Origin: Nocardioides aromaticivorans
GTDB lineage: Bacteria; Actinomycetota; Actinomycetes; Propionibacteriales; Nocardioidaceae
Length of the DNA stretch: 64,000 nucleotides
NCBI RefSeq assembly: GCF_013408525.1
Contig: NZ_JACBZM010000001.1
Coordinates: 2,418,001-2,482,000 of the forward strand
Direction of reading: 5' to 3'
Shown piece after piece: positions 16,971 to 24,969 of the stretch (position 1 is its first letter; each line of letters starts with the position of its first letter). The notes beneath the pieces were generated by a model. That model searched no databases. It was not told where the DNA came from and saw only the letters and a list, made by a program, of their open reading frames with translations. Made by a program: the position numbers and the translations under genes.

Positions 16971-18470
16971 TTGCTCTCCTCCGACGCACTCGCCCTGGGT
17001 CGCCGCGGCCTGCTCGCCGGTGGCGCGGTCGCCCTCGGGGCCCTCGCCACGGACGCCCTCGAGGCCGAGGTCAACGCCGCCACCCTGAGCGGCTCGCTGC
17101 CCCGCAAGGTCGACGTCGTGGTCGTCGGTGGCGGCATCGCCGGCCTGGTGACCGCCGACCGGATCGCCCGCCGCGGCCGCTCGGTCCTCGTCGTCGAGGC
17201 CCGCGACCGGGTCGGCGGCCGGGTCCTCAACCACGGCCTGCGCACCGGCGGCACCATCGAGGCCGGCGGCGCCTTCATCGGCCCCACGCAGAACCACATC
17301 AAGGCGCTCGCCGACGAGCTCGGCATCGCCACCTTCAAGGAGTACGTCGACGGCAACAACGTCTACGTCTCGTCGAACCCGCTGGTGGGACGCCAGGAGT
17401 TCAAGGGCACCGTGCCGCCGGACCCGACGATCCTGCTCGACGCCGCGCTCGCGCTGACGCGGCTCGACGAGATGGCCGCCGAGGTGCCGGTCGACGCGCC
17501 CTGGGCCCACCCCAAGGCCGCCCAGTGGGACGCGATCACCCTCGGTCAGTGGCTCAGCAGCAACACCCTCAACAGCAAGGGCATCGACAACCTGATCAAG
17601 TCGTGGACCCAGCCCGGGTTCGGCGCCGACCCCGACCAGCTCTCGCTGCTCTACGTCCTGCACTACATCGCCTGCTCGGGCAACGAGACCCACGTCGGCA
17701 CCTTCGAGCGCAACTCCGACACCGCCGGTGGCGCGCAGGAGAGCCGGTTCGTCGGGGGCTCCCAGCGGGTGCCGCTCGCCCTCGCGCGCAAGCTCGGCGA
17801 CCGGGTCGCGCTGGCGGCCGCGGTCACGCGGATCGAGCACGTCGACGGCCGCGCCGTCGTGCACACCACGCGCGGGCGGGTCGCGGCCCGCCGGGTCGTG
17901 GTCGCCGCCCCGCCGAAGCAGGTGCTCGACATCGCCCTGCCCGGCATGCCGGCCGGGCGTCGTACCCTCCTGTCGAAGATGCAGATGGGTCGCCTGATGA
18001 AGTGCGACGCCGTCTACGAGAAGCCGTTCTGGCGCGAGGACGGGCTCAGCGGCTTCGGCCTCGCCGACTCCGGCGCGGTCCGGGTCGCCTTCGACAACGG
18101 CGTGCGCAACACCGGCCACGGCATCCTGCTGGCGTTCGTCGGCGGCTCGACGTGGCGGCAGTACGGCTCGCTCTCGCGCGCCGAGCGCCGTGCGGCCGTG
18201 CTGCAGGGCTTCGCGCGGATGTTCGGCGACAAGGCGCTCAAGCCCATCGAATACACCGAGCACGACTGGACCCACGAGCGCTGGACCCGCGGCGGCCCGG
18301 TCGCGATCTACCCGCCCCGCGTGATGGCGACCTACGGACACCACATCCACCGGCCCTACGGGCGCGTGCACTGGGCCGGCACCGAGACCTCGACCTACTG
18401 GACCGGCTACATGGACGGGGCCGTGCGCTCGGGCAAGCGTGCGGCCGTCGAGGTGCTGGAGAAGCTGTGA
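16971..18470 (+). CDS. Tat-exported flavin monoamine oxidase-family protein
   Basis: 499 residues from a TTG start, chosen because GAAAGG lies 7 nt upstream; a TTG at 16947 would add 8 residues. The N-terminus GRRGLLAGGAVALGALA is a twin-arginine signal, so the folded flavoprotein is exported. FAD-binding VVVGGGIAGLVTADRIARRG and EARDRVGGR motifs and a C-terminal GTETSTYWTGYMDGAVRSGKRAA motif match amine oxidases of the monoamine/putrescine oxidase type. The likely reaction is oxidative deamination of an amine outside the cell. It is divergent from tetR-aldolase-kinase and coupled (GTGA) to the next gene. Confidence 0.85.
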   Translation: MLSSDALALGRRGLLAGGAVALGALATDALEAEVNAATLSGSLPRKVDVVVVGGGIAGLVTADRIARRGRSVLVVEARDRVGGRVLNHGLRTGGTIEAGGAFIGPTQNHIKALADELGIATFKEYVDGNNVYVSSNPLVGRQEFKGTVPPDPTILLDAALALTRLDEMAAEVPVDAPWAHPKAAQWDAITLGQWLSSNTLNSKGIDNLIKSWTQPGFGADPDQLSLLYVLHYIACSGNETHVGTFERNSDTAGGAQESRFVGGSQRVPLALARKLGDRVALAAAVTRIEHVDGRAVVHTTRGRVAARRVVVAAPPKQVLDIALPGMPAGRRTLLSKMQMGRLMKCDAVYEKPFWREDGLSGFGLADSGAVRVAFDNGVRNTGHGILLAFVGGSTWRQYGSLSRAERRAAVLQGFARMFGDKALKPIEYTEHDWTHERWTRGGPVAIYPPRVMATYGHHIHRPYGRVHWAGTETSTYWTGYMDGAVRSGKRAAVEVLEKL

Positions 18471-19504
18471 TCCGTCGTACGACGCTGCTGGCCCTGCTCG
18501 CCGTGCTGGTCGCGGTCGGGCTGGTCCCCGCGCACGCCGCCGAGCGCGCGCCCGGCACCGCCCGGGTCTTCGCGAAGGTCCAGTCGCCCGGCTTCCCGGC
18601 GTACGTCCACGTCCACCCCAACGGACGCGTGTACGCCGGCACCTACACCAACCCGTCCGGTGACTCGATGCGCTCGCGGGTCTTCGAGTACACCGCGGGC
18701 GGCACGCTGCTGCGCTCCTGGACGGTCCCCGGCCAGGACCTCGCCAAGCCGCGCGGCGTCCAGGTCGCGGCCAACGACGCCCGCGGCCGGCTGGTCCTGC
18801 TGGAGAAGTCGCGGGCGCGGGTGCTGACCCTCGACGTGCGCACCGGCAGGTTCCAGGTGCAGGCGACGATCCCCGACCTCCCGGGTGGTGGGCACCCGAT
18901 CCCCAACTACGCGACGTGGGGCCCGGGCGGGGCGCTCTTCGTCAGCGACTACGGCCAGGCCGTCATCTGGCGGATCCCGGCTGCCGGCGGCACGCCACGT
19001 GCGTGGTTCCGGTCGACCAAGCTGGAGGGCGTCGCCGGGTTCGGTACGACGGGCCTCGTCTACCAGCCCGCGACCCGGTCGTTCCTGGTCAGCCAGCAGA
19101 CCAGCGGCGACCCGCTGGAGCTGTTCCGCGGCCACCTCTACCGGCTCGCCGTGCGCGCGGACGGAAGCCCGGGCGCGCTGTCGACGGTGTGGACCGCGGG
19201 CGGAGCGCTCGACCTGCCCGACGGCTTCGGTGTCGCCAGGTCCGGCAACATCTACCTCGCCCTGCTCGGCGCCAACAAGCTCGTCAAGCTCAGCCCCACC
19301 GGCAAGGTGCTCGCCCGGTGGTCCGCCACCGGGTCGGCGGTCCCCTTCGACAGCCCGTCGAACGCGACCTTCCTCGGCACCCGGGTGCTCGTCGCCAACC
19401 AGTCGGCGATCCTCGGCGAGGCCAGCCACCACGTGATCCTCGACGTGGAGGTCGGCGAGCGCGGCGCGCCGGTCGTCGTACCGAAGGGGTCCGTGCTGCG
19501 CTGA
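18467..19504 (+). CDS. Secreted SMP-30/gluconolactonase-like beta-propeller protein
   Basis: 345 residues. A Sec signal peptide (about residues 1-25, cleavage after AHA) is followed by repeated beta-propeller blades: PAYVHVHPNGRVYAG, NYATWGPGGALFVSDYGQAVIWRI, LPDGFGVARSGNIYLALLGANKLVKL. It resembles SMP-30/LRE sugar lactonases and NHL-like proteins. The GTG start overlaps the amine oxidase stop, so the two exported proteins are co-produced and probably act on the same substrate. The catalytic metal ligands cannot be assigned with confidence, so it could also be a non-enzymatic binding protein. Confidence 0.7.
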   Translation: MIRRTTLLALLAVLVAVGLVPAHAAERAPGTARVFAKVQSPGFPAYVHVHPNGRVYAGTYTNPSGDSMRSRVFEYTAGGTLLRSWTVPGQDLAKPRGVQVAANDARGRLVLLEKSRARVLTLDVRTGRFQVQATIPDLPGGGHPIPNYATWGPGGALFVSDYGQAVIWRIPAAGGTPRAWFRSTKLEGVAGFGTTGLVYQPATRSFLVSQQTSGDPLELFRGHLYRLAVRADGSPGALSTVWTAGGALDLPDGFGVARSGNIYLALLGANKLVKLSPTGKVLARWSATGSAVPFDSPSNATFLGTRVLVANQSAILGEASHHVILDVEVGERGAPVVVPKGSVLR

Positions 19505-19522
19505 CGGGCGGTGGGTGGGCTG

Positions 19523-19638
19523 CGATGTAACACGCTGTTCGGCCATCTGCCCGCCGCTCTTCAGGGCGATGGGGGCCGATTCACGGCGTGTCGCCCCTGA
19601 CTTCCGCCGACCAGATCGACGAACAGCGTGTTACATCG
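19523..19638. repeat. 116-bp element bounded by perfect 19-bp inverted repeats (family E)
   Basis: CGATGTAACACGCTGTTCG at 19523-19541 is exactly repeated in reverse complement at 19620-19638. A second, imperfect inner inverted repeat lies around TCAGGGCGA / TCGCCCCTGA. The element lies between two convergent genes, and its right arm supplies the stop codon (TTA on the plus strand, 19631-19633) of the MFS gene. It has no ORF and resembles a small MITE or a bidirectional terminator. Confidence 0.85.
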
Positions 19639-20887
19639 ACGCCGCCGGAGCCGCCCCAGCCGCCCCGGCCGCCCCAGCCGGATCGAGCTCCGGCCGGCGC
19701 CTCAGCCCGCGCACCGAGGGTGCTGCCAGCGCGGCCAGCGAGCTCACCCCCATCACGCCGGCGACCACGACCAGCCAGCGGTCGGTGCCCACGACGCCCG
19801 CGACGGGGCCGGTCAGCGCGAGCCCCAGCGGCCGGCAGACGAACGAGCCGACGAGGTCGAAGGCGTAGACCCGGGAGAGCTTGTCCTCGGCGACGTTCTC
19901 CTGGATGGCGAGGTCCCAGCTGACGCTGAACAGCTGCAGGCCGATGCCGTGCACGGCCGCGCCGGCGAGCACCAGCCAGAGCTGGTCGGCGAGCGCCATC
20001 GCCAGCGGGAACGCGGCGGTCAGCGACAGCAGGACCACGCCCGAGCGGAGCAGGTGGCGCGGGCGCCAGCGCAGCGCGACCAGCCCGCCGATCACGAAGC
20101 CCGCCATGAGTGCGGCCATCGCGCCGCCCCAGGCCTCCTCGCCCCAGGTGTCGCCGACGACGATCGGGCCGAGCACGCCCTGGGCGCCGCCGAAGCACAG
20201 GTGGTAGAGCAGCGCCTGCCCGATCAGCAGCCACAGCCAGGTGTGCCGCAGCACCTCGCGCGCGCCGTCGGCCAGCTCGGCCAGCAGCCGCTCGCCCCCG
20301 GCGGTCGTCGGGGCCGCGACCCGGATCATCGCGAAGCACCCCGCGGCGACGGCGTAGGTCAGCGCGTCGACCGCGATCGCCCAGCCCGGGCCCGCGGTCG
20401 CGACGACGATGCCCGCGAGCGCGAACCCGATCGCGTACGACGTCTGGCTGGCCAGGCTGCGCACGACCACCGCCCGCGGCAGCTGGGCCTCGGCCACGGT
20501 GAAGCGGGTCATCGAGTTGGACGCGGGCTGCGCGAGCGCCCCGAGGCAGCCGTTGACGACACCGATGAGGGCGAGGAAGAGGATCGAGCCGTGGTCGGTG
20601 ACGAGCACCGTCGCGCAGATCGCCTGGCTGACGCAGGTGGCCGTGGCGGAGCCCTGCATCAGGAGCTGGCGGGGGAGCCGGTCGCCGAGTACGCCGCCGT
20701 ACAGGGTCGTGACGACGTCGGCCAGGGCGAAGGCGGCGATCACGAGGCCGAGCTGGCTCGCCGACCCGCCGAGGTCGAGGACCGCGAACGCCAGCGCCAC
20801 CGGGGTCATCGCCGAGCCGAGGCCACTGACCGCGATGCCGGACACGAGCCACCGGAAGTCGGGGGAGGTGAGCGGGGAGGCGGGCAT
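19631..20887 (-). CDS. MFS transporter (drug-efflux type)
   Basis: 418 residues with about 12 hydrophobic helices. The N-terminal half contains GGSASQLGLVIAAFALADVVTTLYGGVLGDRLPRQ, the A-motif region between helices 2 and 3 of DHA/MdtH-like exporters. The ATG at 20887 is used; a TTG three codons upstream is less likely. TATCTT lies 7 nt upstream on the minus strand, so the mRNA may be leaderless. The C-terminal tail is a low-complexity GAAGAAGAA run ending inside the 19-bp inverted repeat. It is divergent from a MarR regulator, the usual layout for an inducible exporter. Confidence 0.85.
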   Translation of the reverse strand: MPASPLTSPDFRWLVSGIAVSGLGSAMTPVALAFAVLDLGGSASQLGLVIAAFALADVVTTLYGGVLGDRLPRQLLMQGSATATCVSQAICATVLVTDHGSILFLALIGVVNGCLGALAQPASNSMTRFTVAEAQLPRAVVVRSLASQTSYAIGFALAGIVVATAGPGWAIAVDALTYAVAAGCFAMIRVAAPTTAGGERLLAELADGAREVLRHTWLWLLIGQALLYHLCFGGAQGVLGPIVVGDTWGEEAWGGAMAALMAGFVIGGLVALRWRPRHLLRSGVVLLSLTAAFPLAMALADQLWLVLAGAAVHGIGLQLFSVSWDLAIQENVAEDKLSRVYAFDLVGSFVCRPLGLALTGPVAGVVGTDRWLVVVAGVMGVSSLAALAAPSVRGLRRRPELDPAGAAGAAGAAPAASM

Positions 20888-20894
20888 GCCGACC

Positions 20895-20960
20895 AAGATA
20901 GTTCGCTGGCTAAGTATTCGACAACTAAGTATTCGCTGGCGAAGCGGTCGCCACTACCCT
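20895..20960. promoter_or_regulatory. MFS/MarR divergent promoter with direct repeats
   Basis: CTAAGTATTCG occurs at 20910-20920 and 20925-20935, and TTCGCTGGC at 20902-20910 and 20932-20940, inside an outer TTCGC...GCGAA pair. TATCTT (minus, 20895-20900) and TACCCT (plus, 20955-20960) are -10 candidates lying 7 and 6 nt from the two start codons. The repeats are a good candidate MarR operator. Confidence 0.6.
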
Positions 20961-20966
20961 GACGCC

Positions 20967-21479
20967 ATGCCCGAGGACTGGACCGACCGCCACGTCGCGC
21001 GGTGGCGGGACCACTGGCTCGACATCGCCTTCGACGACCAGGTCGAGGCGGCCTTCGTGCGGATCGGCCGGATCGACCGCTACCTGCGCCACGCCAAGCA
21101 GCACGCGGTCGCCGAGGTCGGCCTGACCGACTTCGAGTACGACACCCTCCACGTGCTGATGATCCGCGACACCCCGGGCTCGGCCTCGCCGACCGAGCTG
21201 GCCGCGGAGCTCGCCGTCTCCGGAGCCGGCATGACCGGCCGGCTGGACGGCCTCGAGAAGGCCGGCTGGATCCGGCGGATCCCGTCGGTCGACGACCGGC
21301 GCCGGGTGATCGTCGAGGTCACCAAGGCCGGCATCGAGATCTGGCGCCGCGCGATGGACATCCGCGGCGAGGCGGAGAACGACCTCGCCGACGCCCTCAC
21401 CGAGCGGGAGCTCGCGACGCTCAACCGGCTGCTGAAGAAGGTCACCGTGCGCACCGAGGAGCGCGGCGCGGGCAGTTGA
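20967..21479 (+). CDS. MarR-family transcriptional regulator
   Basis: 170 residues with a winged helix-turn-helix (SPTELAAELAVSGAGMTGRLDGLEKAGWIRRIPSVDDRR-type, about residues 70-115) and flanking dimerisation helices. It likely represses the divergent MFS exporter and itself through the repeats in the 79-bp gap. The ATG is 6 nt after TACCCT and has no ribosome-binding site, which fits a leaderless transcript. Effector unknown. Confidence 0.88.
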   Translation: MPEDWTDRHVARWRDHWLDIAFDDQVEAAFVRIGRIDRYLRHAKQHAVAEVGLTDFEYDTLHVLMIRDTPGSASPTELAAELAVSGAGMTGRLDGLEKAGWIRRIPSVDDRRRVIVEVTKAGIEIWRRAMDIRGEAENDLADALTERELATLNRLLKKVTVRTEERGAGS

Positions 21480-21573
21480 TCTGCGCGGTGCCGGGTCGGC
21501 GCGTTTTCGGTCGGCGAGTCCGGGCAAGAGGGGAGTCCCCAGCCCACACCGACATGAGCCCTCGGGAGGACTC

Positions 21574-21894
21574 GTGAACCTCGGACTCGTCCATGCCGCC
21601 CTCGACCGGGGCAAGGAGGACATCGTCACCGCCGCGACCGAGCTGCGGGCCACCCGCGACCGCATCGACCGGAGGGTCCACGACCTGCTCGGGAAGGGAT
21701 GGACCGGGGACGCCGCCGAGTCCTTCCTCCCGATCTGGGCGGACTGGCTGGCCGGAGCCACCGACGCGGAGGAAGGGCTGGTCGCGATGCGTGAGCTCAT
21801 CGACGCCTTCCACCGCGACATCCGCCAGGAGGACGCCGAGAGCCAGGCCAACCTCGACCAGATCTCCGCCCACATCATCGAGCGGCTCGGCTGA
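21574..21894 (+). CDS. WXG100-type small helical protein of toxin cassette
   Basis: 106 residues, all-helical, with a WTG (W-x-G) turn between two helices in GKGWTGDAAESF, the hallmark of WXG100/ESX secretion partners. GTG start; GGGAGGA lies 3 nt upstream. A 7-codon mini-ORF (21554-21577) overlaps the start and could couple translation, but may be chance. It is the first gene of a five-gene cassette and is expected to be co-secreted with or chaperone the large toxin-like protein. No ESX core genes lie in the window. Confidence 0.75.
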   Translation: MNLGLVHAALDRGKEDIVTAATELRATRDRIDRRVHDLLGKGWTGDAAESFLPIWADWLAGATDAEEGLVAMRELIDAFHRDIRQEDAESQANLDQISAHIIERLG

Positions 21895-22199
21895 TGGAGA
21901 AGTCCGACCGGTACTCCCTCGACTCCGACGAGCTCGACGAGCTGGTCCGCGAGCTGACGACCTGCCACGCGAAGATCGACCGCAGCATCACCGACTTCCG
22001 CCGCCAGATGCGGATCCTGGAGTCGGAGTGGGAGGGTCTCTCCGCCGAGGCGCAGAAGCTCGCGCGCGCCGAGCTCGACAAGGGACTCGACGCGATGGCG
22101 CTGGCCCTCTCGGACCTGATCGCCGAGAACAACGACGCGCACGGCCTCTACGTCGCCGCCTGGCAGGCCAATGTCGACATGTGGCGGGCCGTCCAGTGA
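21894..22199 (+). CDS. Second WXG100-like small helical protein
   Basis: 101 residues, two long helices with a W-E-G turn (SEWEGLSAEAQ). It probably pairs with the previous WXG100 protein or with the N-terminal helices of the toxin. The ATG overlaps the stop of the first gene (TGATG), and its own stop overlaps the next start (GTGA), so the three proteins are translationally coupled. The C-terminus ends ANVDMWRAVQ without a clear YxxxD/E export signal. Confidence 0.75.
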   Translation: MEKSDRYSLDSDELDELVRELTTCHAKIDRSITDFRRQMRILESEWEGLSAEAQKLARAELDKGLDAMALALSDLIAENNDAHGLYVAAWQANVDMWRAVQ

Positions 22200-23539
22200 C
22201 GCGCGTCGACGTCGGCGGCACGGGCTACGACGACGCCACCGAGGCGCTGATCTCCGTCAACCAGCGCGCGGCCATCCACTACGAGACGCTCACCTCCGAC
22301 CTCGCGGGACACGGCGGGATGGCCGGCGACGACTCGACCTCGCACGACTTCGCCGTCGAGTACGACCCCGGTGCCCAGGGAGCGGTCGACGCGCTGCGCG
22401 ACTTCGTGGACGCCGCCGGCAACCTCGGCGTCCTCACCGCCCTGTCGATCGAGAACCACCGCAAGGCCGACAACGGAGCCGTCTACGGCGCCCCGCCCCT
22501 CGTGTACGACGGCAGCCAGTCGCTCAGCGGAGCGGGCGAGATCGACGTACCGTCCTTCTCGGTGCCGTCCGCCGAGGGCGGCGACGCCGGCGGCGCACCG
22601 GAGTTCTGGGACCTCGTGGTGGACCACCTCGAGGGCTTCGTGTGGCCCAACGCCGACACCGGCAGGCTGCGCCAGGCGGCGAACACCTGGCGCACCGCAC
22701 AGCGCTCGGTCGCCCTGCTCCCGGGCACCTGCGACAGCGCCATCGGGCTGCTGGAGGCGCAGAAATCGCCGGAGATCCCGCTGGCGGTCAACGCCGTCAC
22801 CGAGCTGAAGGACGCCGCCGTCGACCTCGCCGAGGCGTTCGGCGAGCTGGCCTCGGCCTGCGACGGCTACGCCGACGTCGTCGACCAGCAGCGTGAGGTC
22901 ATCAAGGGGATCCTCAAGGAGCTGGCGATCGAGCTCGGGATCACCGCCACCATCGGGGTCATCACCAGCTTCTTCACCTTCGGGGGCGGCGGCGCGGTGG
23001 CCGCCGGCGTCGCGACGGCCCGGGCCATCAAGTTCGCGAAGCGGATCATCAAGGCCATCGACGACATCCGTGACCTCGCGAAGGCAAGGGCCCTGCTCGC
23101 GCTCGGCCGGGTCGGCACGAAGGTGAAGGGCCTGGGACCCGTCCTGCGGCGGCTGGCGACCAAGTCCCGCAACTCCTTCAAGGGCTTCAAGGGCCCCAAG
23201 AAGCCCCCGAACGCCAAGGAGATCGCCGACATCGGCAAGAAGGTGAGCCGCCAGAAGCAGGCCCGCCACGTGAAGGACACCCCCGAGTGGGTCAAGCGCG
23301 GCAAGGGTGGCTACTTCAACAGCGAGAAGGACGCGCAGGACGTCCTCGACGCGCTGCACTCCGGGAAGGCCAAGATCGTCGGGTACGACAAGCACGGCCA
23401 CCCGATCGTGCGCCACAACGACGTCACGGGGTACAACAACAACCCGCTGGCCGGCTACCACGACCAGCCGACCCACGTCTTCATCATCAAGGGCACGAAG
23501 CCGCCGAGCGTCGTACCGACCAGTCCCACCAAGGGGTGA
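22196..23539 (+). CDS. Polymorphic toxin with ESX-type N-terminus and C-terminal RNase-like toxin domain
   Basis: 447 residues. Residues 1 to about 230 are helical and resemble LXG/WXG-type targeting regions. Residues about 245-278 are a hydrophobic Gly/Ala-rich segment (GVITSFFTFGGGGAVAAGVATA), then a basic linker. The last 100 residues form a separate domain starting near KQARHV with H358 and ending DQPTHVFIIKGTK (H427) and SVVPTSP. This spacing of an N-terminal RHV and a C-terminal T-H-hydrophobic motif resembles BECR-fold RNase toxins such as the type-50 polymorphic toxin family; that call is pattern recognition only. A small likely immunity gene follows by 2 bp. Confidence 0.7.
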   Translation: MTRVDVGGTGYDDATEALISVNQRAAIHYETLTSDLAGHGGMAGDDSTSHDFAVEYDPGAQGAVDALRDFVDAAGNLGVLTALSIENHRKADNGAVYGAPPLVYDGSQSLSGAGEIDVPSFSVPSAEGGDAGGAPEFWDLVVDHLEGFVWPNADTGRLRQAANTWRTAQRSVALLPGTCDSAIGLLEAQKSPEIPLAVNAVTELKDAAVDLAEAFGELASACDGYADVVDQQREVIKGILKELAIELGITATIGVITSFFTFGGGGAVAAGVATARAIKFAKRIIKAIDDIRDLAKARALLALGRVGTKVKGLGPVLRRLATKSRNSFKGFKGPKKPPNAKEIADIGKKVSRQKQARHVKDTPEWVKRGKGGYFNSEKDAQDVLDALHSGKAKIVGYDKHGHPIVRHNDVTGYNNNPLAGYHDQPTHVFIIKGTKPPSVVPTSPTKG

Positions 23540-23541
23540 GC

Positions 23542-23853
23542 ATGAGCCAGCACCTGGATCTCGAGAACACTGTCGTCCTGGCCGCCGTGCAGGCACTGAT
23601 CGGCGCGGTGACGCCGTCGATGGCGGCGATCTCCGTGGAGGTCGACGCCGAGGCCGAGACGGCGGTCCTCCACGTCGCCCTGCAGTACGCCGACAACACG
23701 ATCGCCTCGTTGCTCGAGGAGGTCGCCGACGACATCAACCAGTACTCCGACGACGCGGTCGCCGTGTCCGTCACCACCTGGGTGGGCGAGGACTGGTCCG
23801 CCGACTGGCCCGGCCGGCACCACCGCATGGTCTTCGCGGCCTTCAGCAGGTAG
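23542..23853 (+). CDS. Probable immunity protein for the preceding toxin
   Basis: 103 residues, acidic, with a mixed alpha/beta pattern (ISVEVDAEAETAVLHVALQYAD, LLEEVADDINQY). It starts 2 bp after the toxin stop with GGGG/GAG upstream. Its size, charge and immediate position match immunity proteins of polymorphic toxin cassettes. The sequence style (ALIGAVTPSMAAISVE) resembles small immunity families seen beside secreted nucleases, but no family name is certain. Confidence 0.6.
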   Translation: MSQHLDLENTVVLAAVQALIGAVTPSMAAISVEVDAEAETAVLHVALQYADNTIASLLEEVADDINQYSDDAVAVSVTTWVGEDWSADWPGRHHRMVFAAFSR

Positions 23854-23859
23854 GCGGAC

Positions 23860-24144
23860 GTGGACACCTTCGAGGAGTACACCGGCGACCGCGCCGCCGC
23901 CCGGCAGATGCGGGAGGGCCTCACGGTCCTCGCCGGCCGGTACGCCGGCACCCCGCTCGGCGACCAGATCTCCGACACCCTGGCCGGCCGCACCTCGATG
24001 CGGGAGCTGGCCGACGACCCGGAGTTCGCCACCCTGGCCCTGCAGGGGGCGAGGGAGTACCTCGACGCCTGGCGGGAGCTGAGCCCCGAGCAGCGGGCCG
24101 AGATCAACCGGCAGGCGCGGGAGATCGACGCAGCGGACGACTGA
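23860..24144 (+). CDS. Small acidic protein of the toxin cassette
   Basis: 94 residues, GTG start 6 bp after the putative immunity gene. It is acidic and predicted helical, with RTSMRELADDPEFATLA and SPEQRAEINRQAREID stretches, and has no membrane segment. Not recognised. It could be a second immunity protein, a chaperone or an adaptor for the WXG proteins. A 10-bp stem hairpin follows the stop, closing the cassette. Confidence 0.55.
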   Translation: MDTFEEYTGDRAAARQMREGLTVLAGRYAGTPLGDQISDTLAGRTSMRELADDPEFATLALQGAREYLDAWRELSPEQRAEINRQAREIDAADD

Positions 24145-24159
24145 GGCGGCCGGACGCGA

Positions 24160-24196
24160 CAAGGGGTGGCCCGCCCCGGAAACGGACCACCCCTTG
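24160..24196. terminator. Hairpin terminator between toxin cassette and luxR-like gene
   Basis: CAAGGGGTGG (24160-24169) pairs perfectly with CCACCCCTTG (24187-24196) around a 17-nt loop. It lies 15 bp after the cassette and upstream of the end of the convergent gene, so it may serve both. It lacks a U-tract, as is usual in actinobacteria. Confidence 0.6.
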
Positions 24197-24251
24197 CGGT
24201 GTGCGTCATCAGGCCCCCCACTGGCCCGAGAACGCGGGAAGTGCCGCGGTC

Positions 24252-24533
24252 TCAGTGCGCCGCGTCCCGGGAGCGGGCTCCCGTGGCCCCGGCAGGGGCC
24301 TGGCGCAGGGTGAGGACCGCGAGCACACGCCGGCTGAGGTACGGCGAGGGCTCCAGCCCGAGCTTGTCGAAGATCCGCGTGCTGATCTCCTCGGTGGCCA
24401 GCGGCGAGAGGCCGAGCTGGCGCCCGATCGCGGCGTCGGACTGGCCGTGGGCGATGAGCTGGAGCACCTGGCGCTCCTGGATCCCCAGCCGGTCCAGCCG
24501 GCTGGTGGCGGCGACGTACGTGAGCTCGAGCAT
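24252..24533 (-). CDS. Orphan LuxR-type helix-turn-helix protein
   Basis: 93 residues made almost entirely of a LuxR C-terminal DNA-binding domain: LGIQERQVLQLIAHGQSDAAIGRQLGLSPLATEEISTRIF. There is no receiver or ligand domain, so it is either a stand-alone regulator or one that works with a partner. The ATG start is clear. A strong 12-bp hairpin and the end of an unknown 129-residue protein lie just upstream on the same strand, and the two genes may form a pair. Confidence 0.75.
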   Translation of the reverse strand: MLELTYVAATSRLDRLGIQERQVLQLIAHGQSDAAIGRQLGLSPLATEEISTRIFDKLGLEPSPYLSRRVLAVLTLRQAPAGATGARSRDAAH

Positions 24534-24568
24534 GGCGTCGTACCCCTTCTCGTCGGTTCCCGTCGGTC

Positions 24569-24595
24569 CGTGCTGCCGGTCAGACCGGCAGCACG
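24569..24595 (-). terminator. Strong hairpin overlapping stop of the 129-residue protein gene
   Basis: CGTGCTGCCGGT and ACCGGCAGCACG form a perfect 12-bp stem with a 3-nt loop. The stem includes the last codons and stop of the gene at 24580-24969, and it lies before the luxR-like gene on the same strand, so it may end or attenuate transcription between them. Confidence 0.6.
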
Positions 24596-24969
24596 GGGCC
24601 GCGGAGGTGCAACCGACGGGCCCGCGCGAGGGAGGGAGCGGGGCGCGGGCCCGTCAGTGTCAGGAGGTCCACCGCTGCCGCGGCCGCGTGGGCGGCGTCG
24701 GCGCGCTGGAGGATCGCGAGGATCGCGGACTGGGTGCGGCGCAGGCGCGTGTAGGCGTCCTGGAACTGGTCCTCGCCGTCCTGCACGTCGAGCTGGGCCT
24801 CGCACATGTGCTGCCAGCGGGCGCGGAGTGCGGCGACCAGGCCGTGCGGGCCGCTGAAGTACTGGTTCCACTCCTCCCGCCAGGGGAGGGCGCCGCTCAT
24901 GTCGACCGCGGCGGCGGCCTCGACCTCGCGGATGATGCGGGTGCGTTCGTGGGTCTCGTTCCAGGTCAT
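24580..24969 (-). CDS. Hypothetical helical protein
   Basis: 129 residues from an ATG preceded by GGAAGGA; a longer frame to 25122 exists but lacks a ribosome-binding site and overlaps the promoter of the next gene. The sequence is helical with Trp/Gln-rich WREEWNQYFSGPHGLVAALRARWQHM and a long Ala-rich helix. No family is recognised. Its last codons and stop form part of a strong hairpin. It precedes an orphan LuxR-type protein on the same strand, so it could be a co-regulated partner. Confidence 0.6.
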   Translation of the reverse strand: MTWNETHERTRIIREVEAAAAVDMSGALPWREEWNQYFSGPHGLVAALRARWQHMCEAQLDVQDGEDQFQDAYTRLRRTQSAILAILQRADAAHAAAAAVDLLTLTGPRPAPSLARARRLHLRGPVLPV

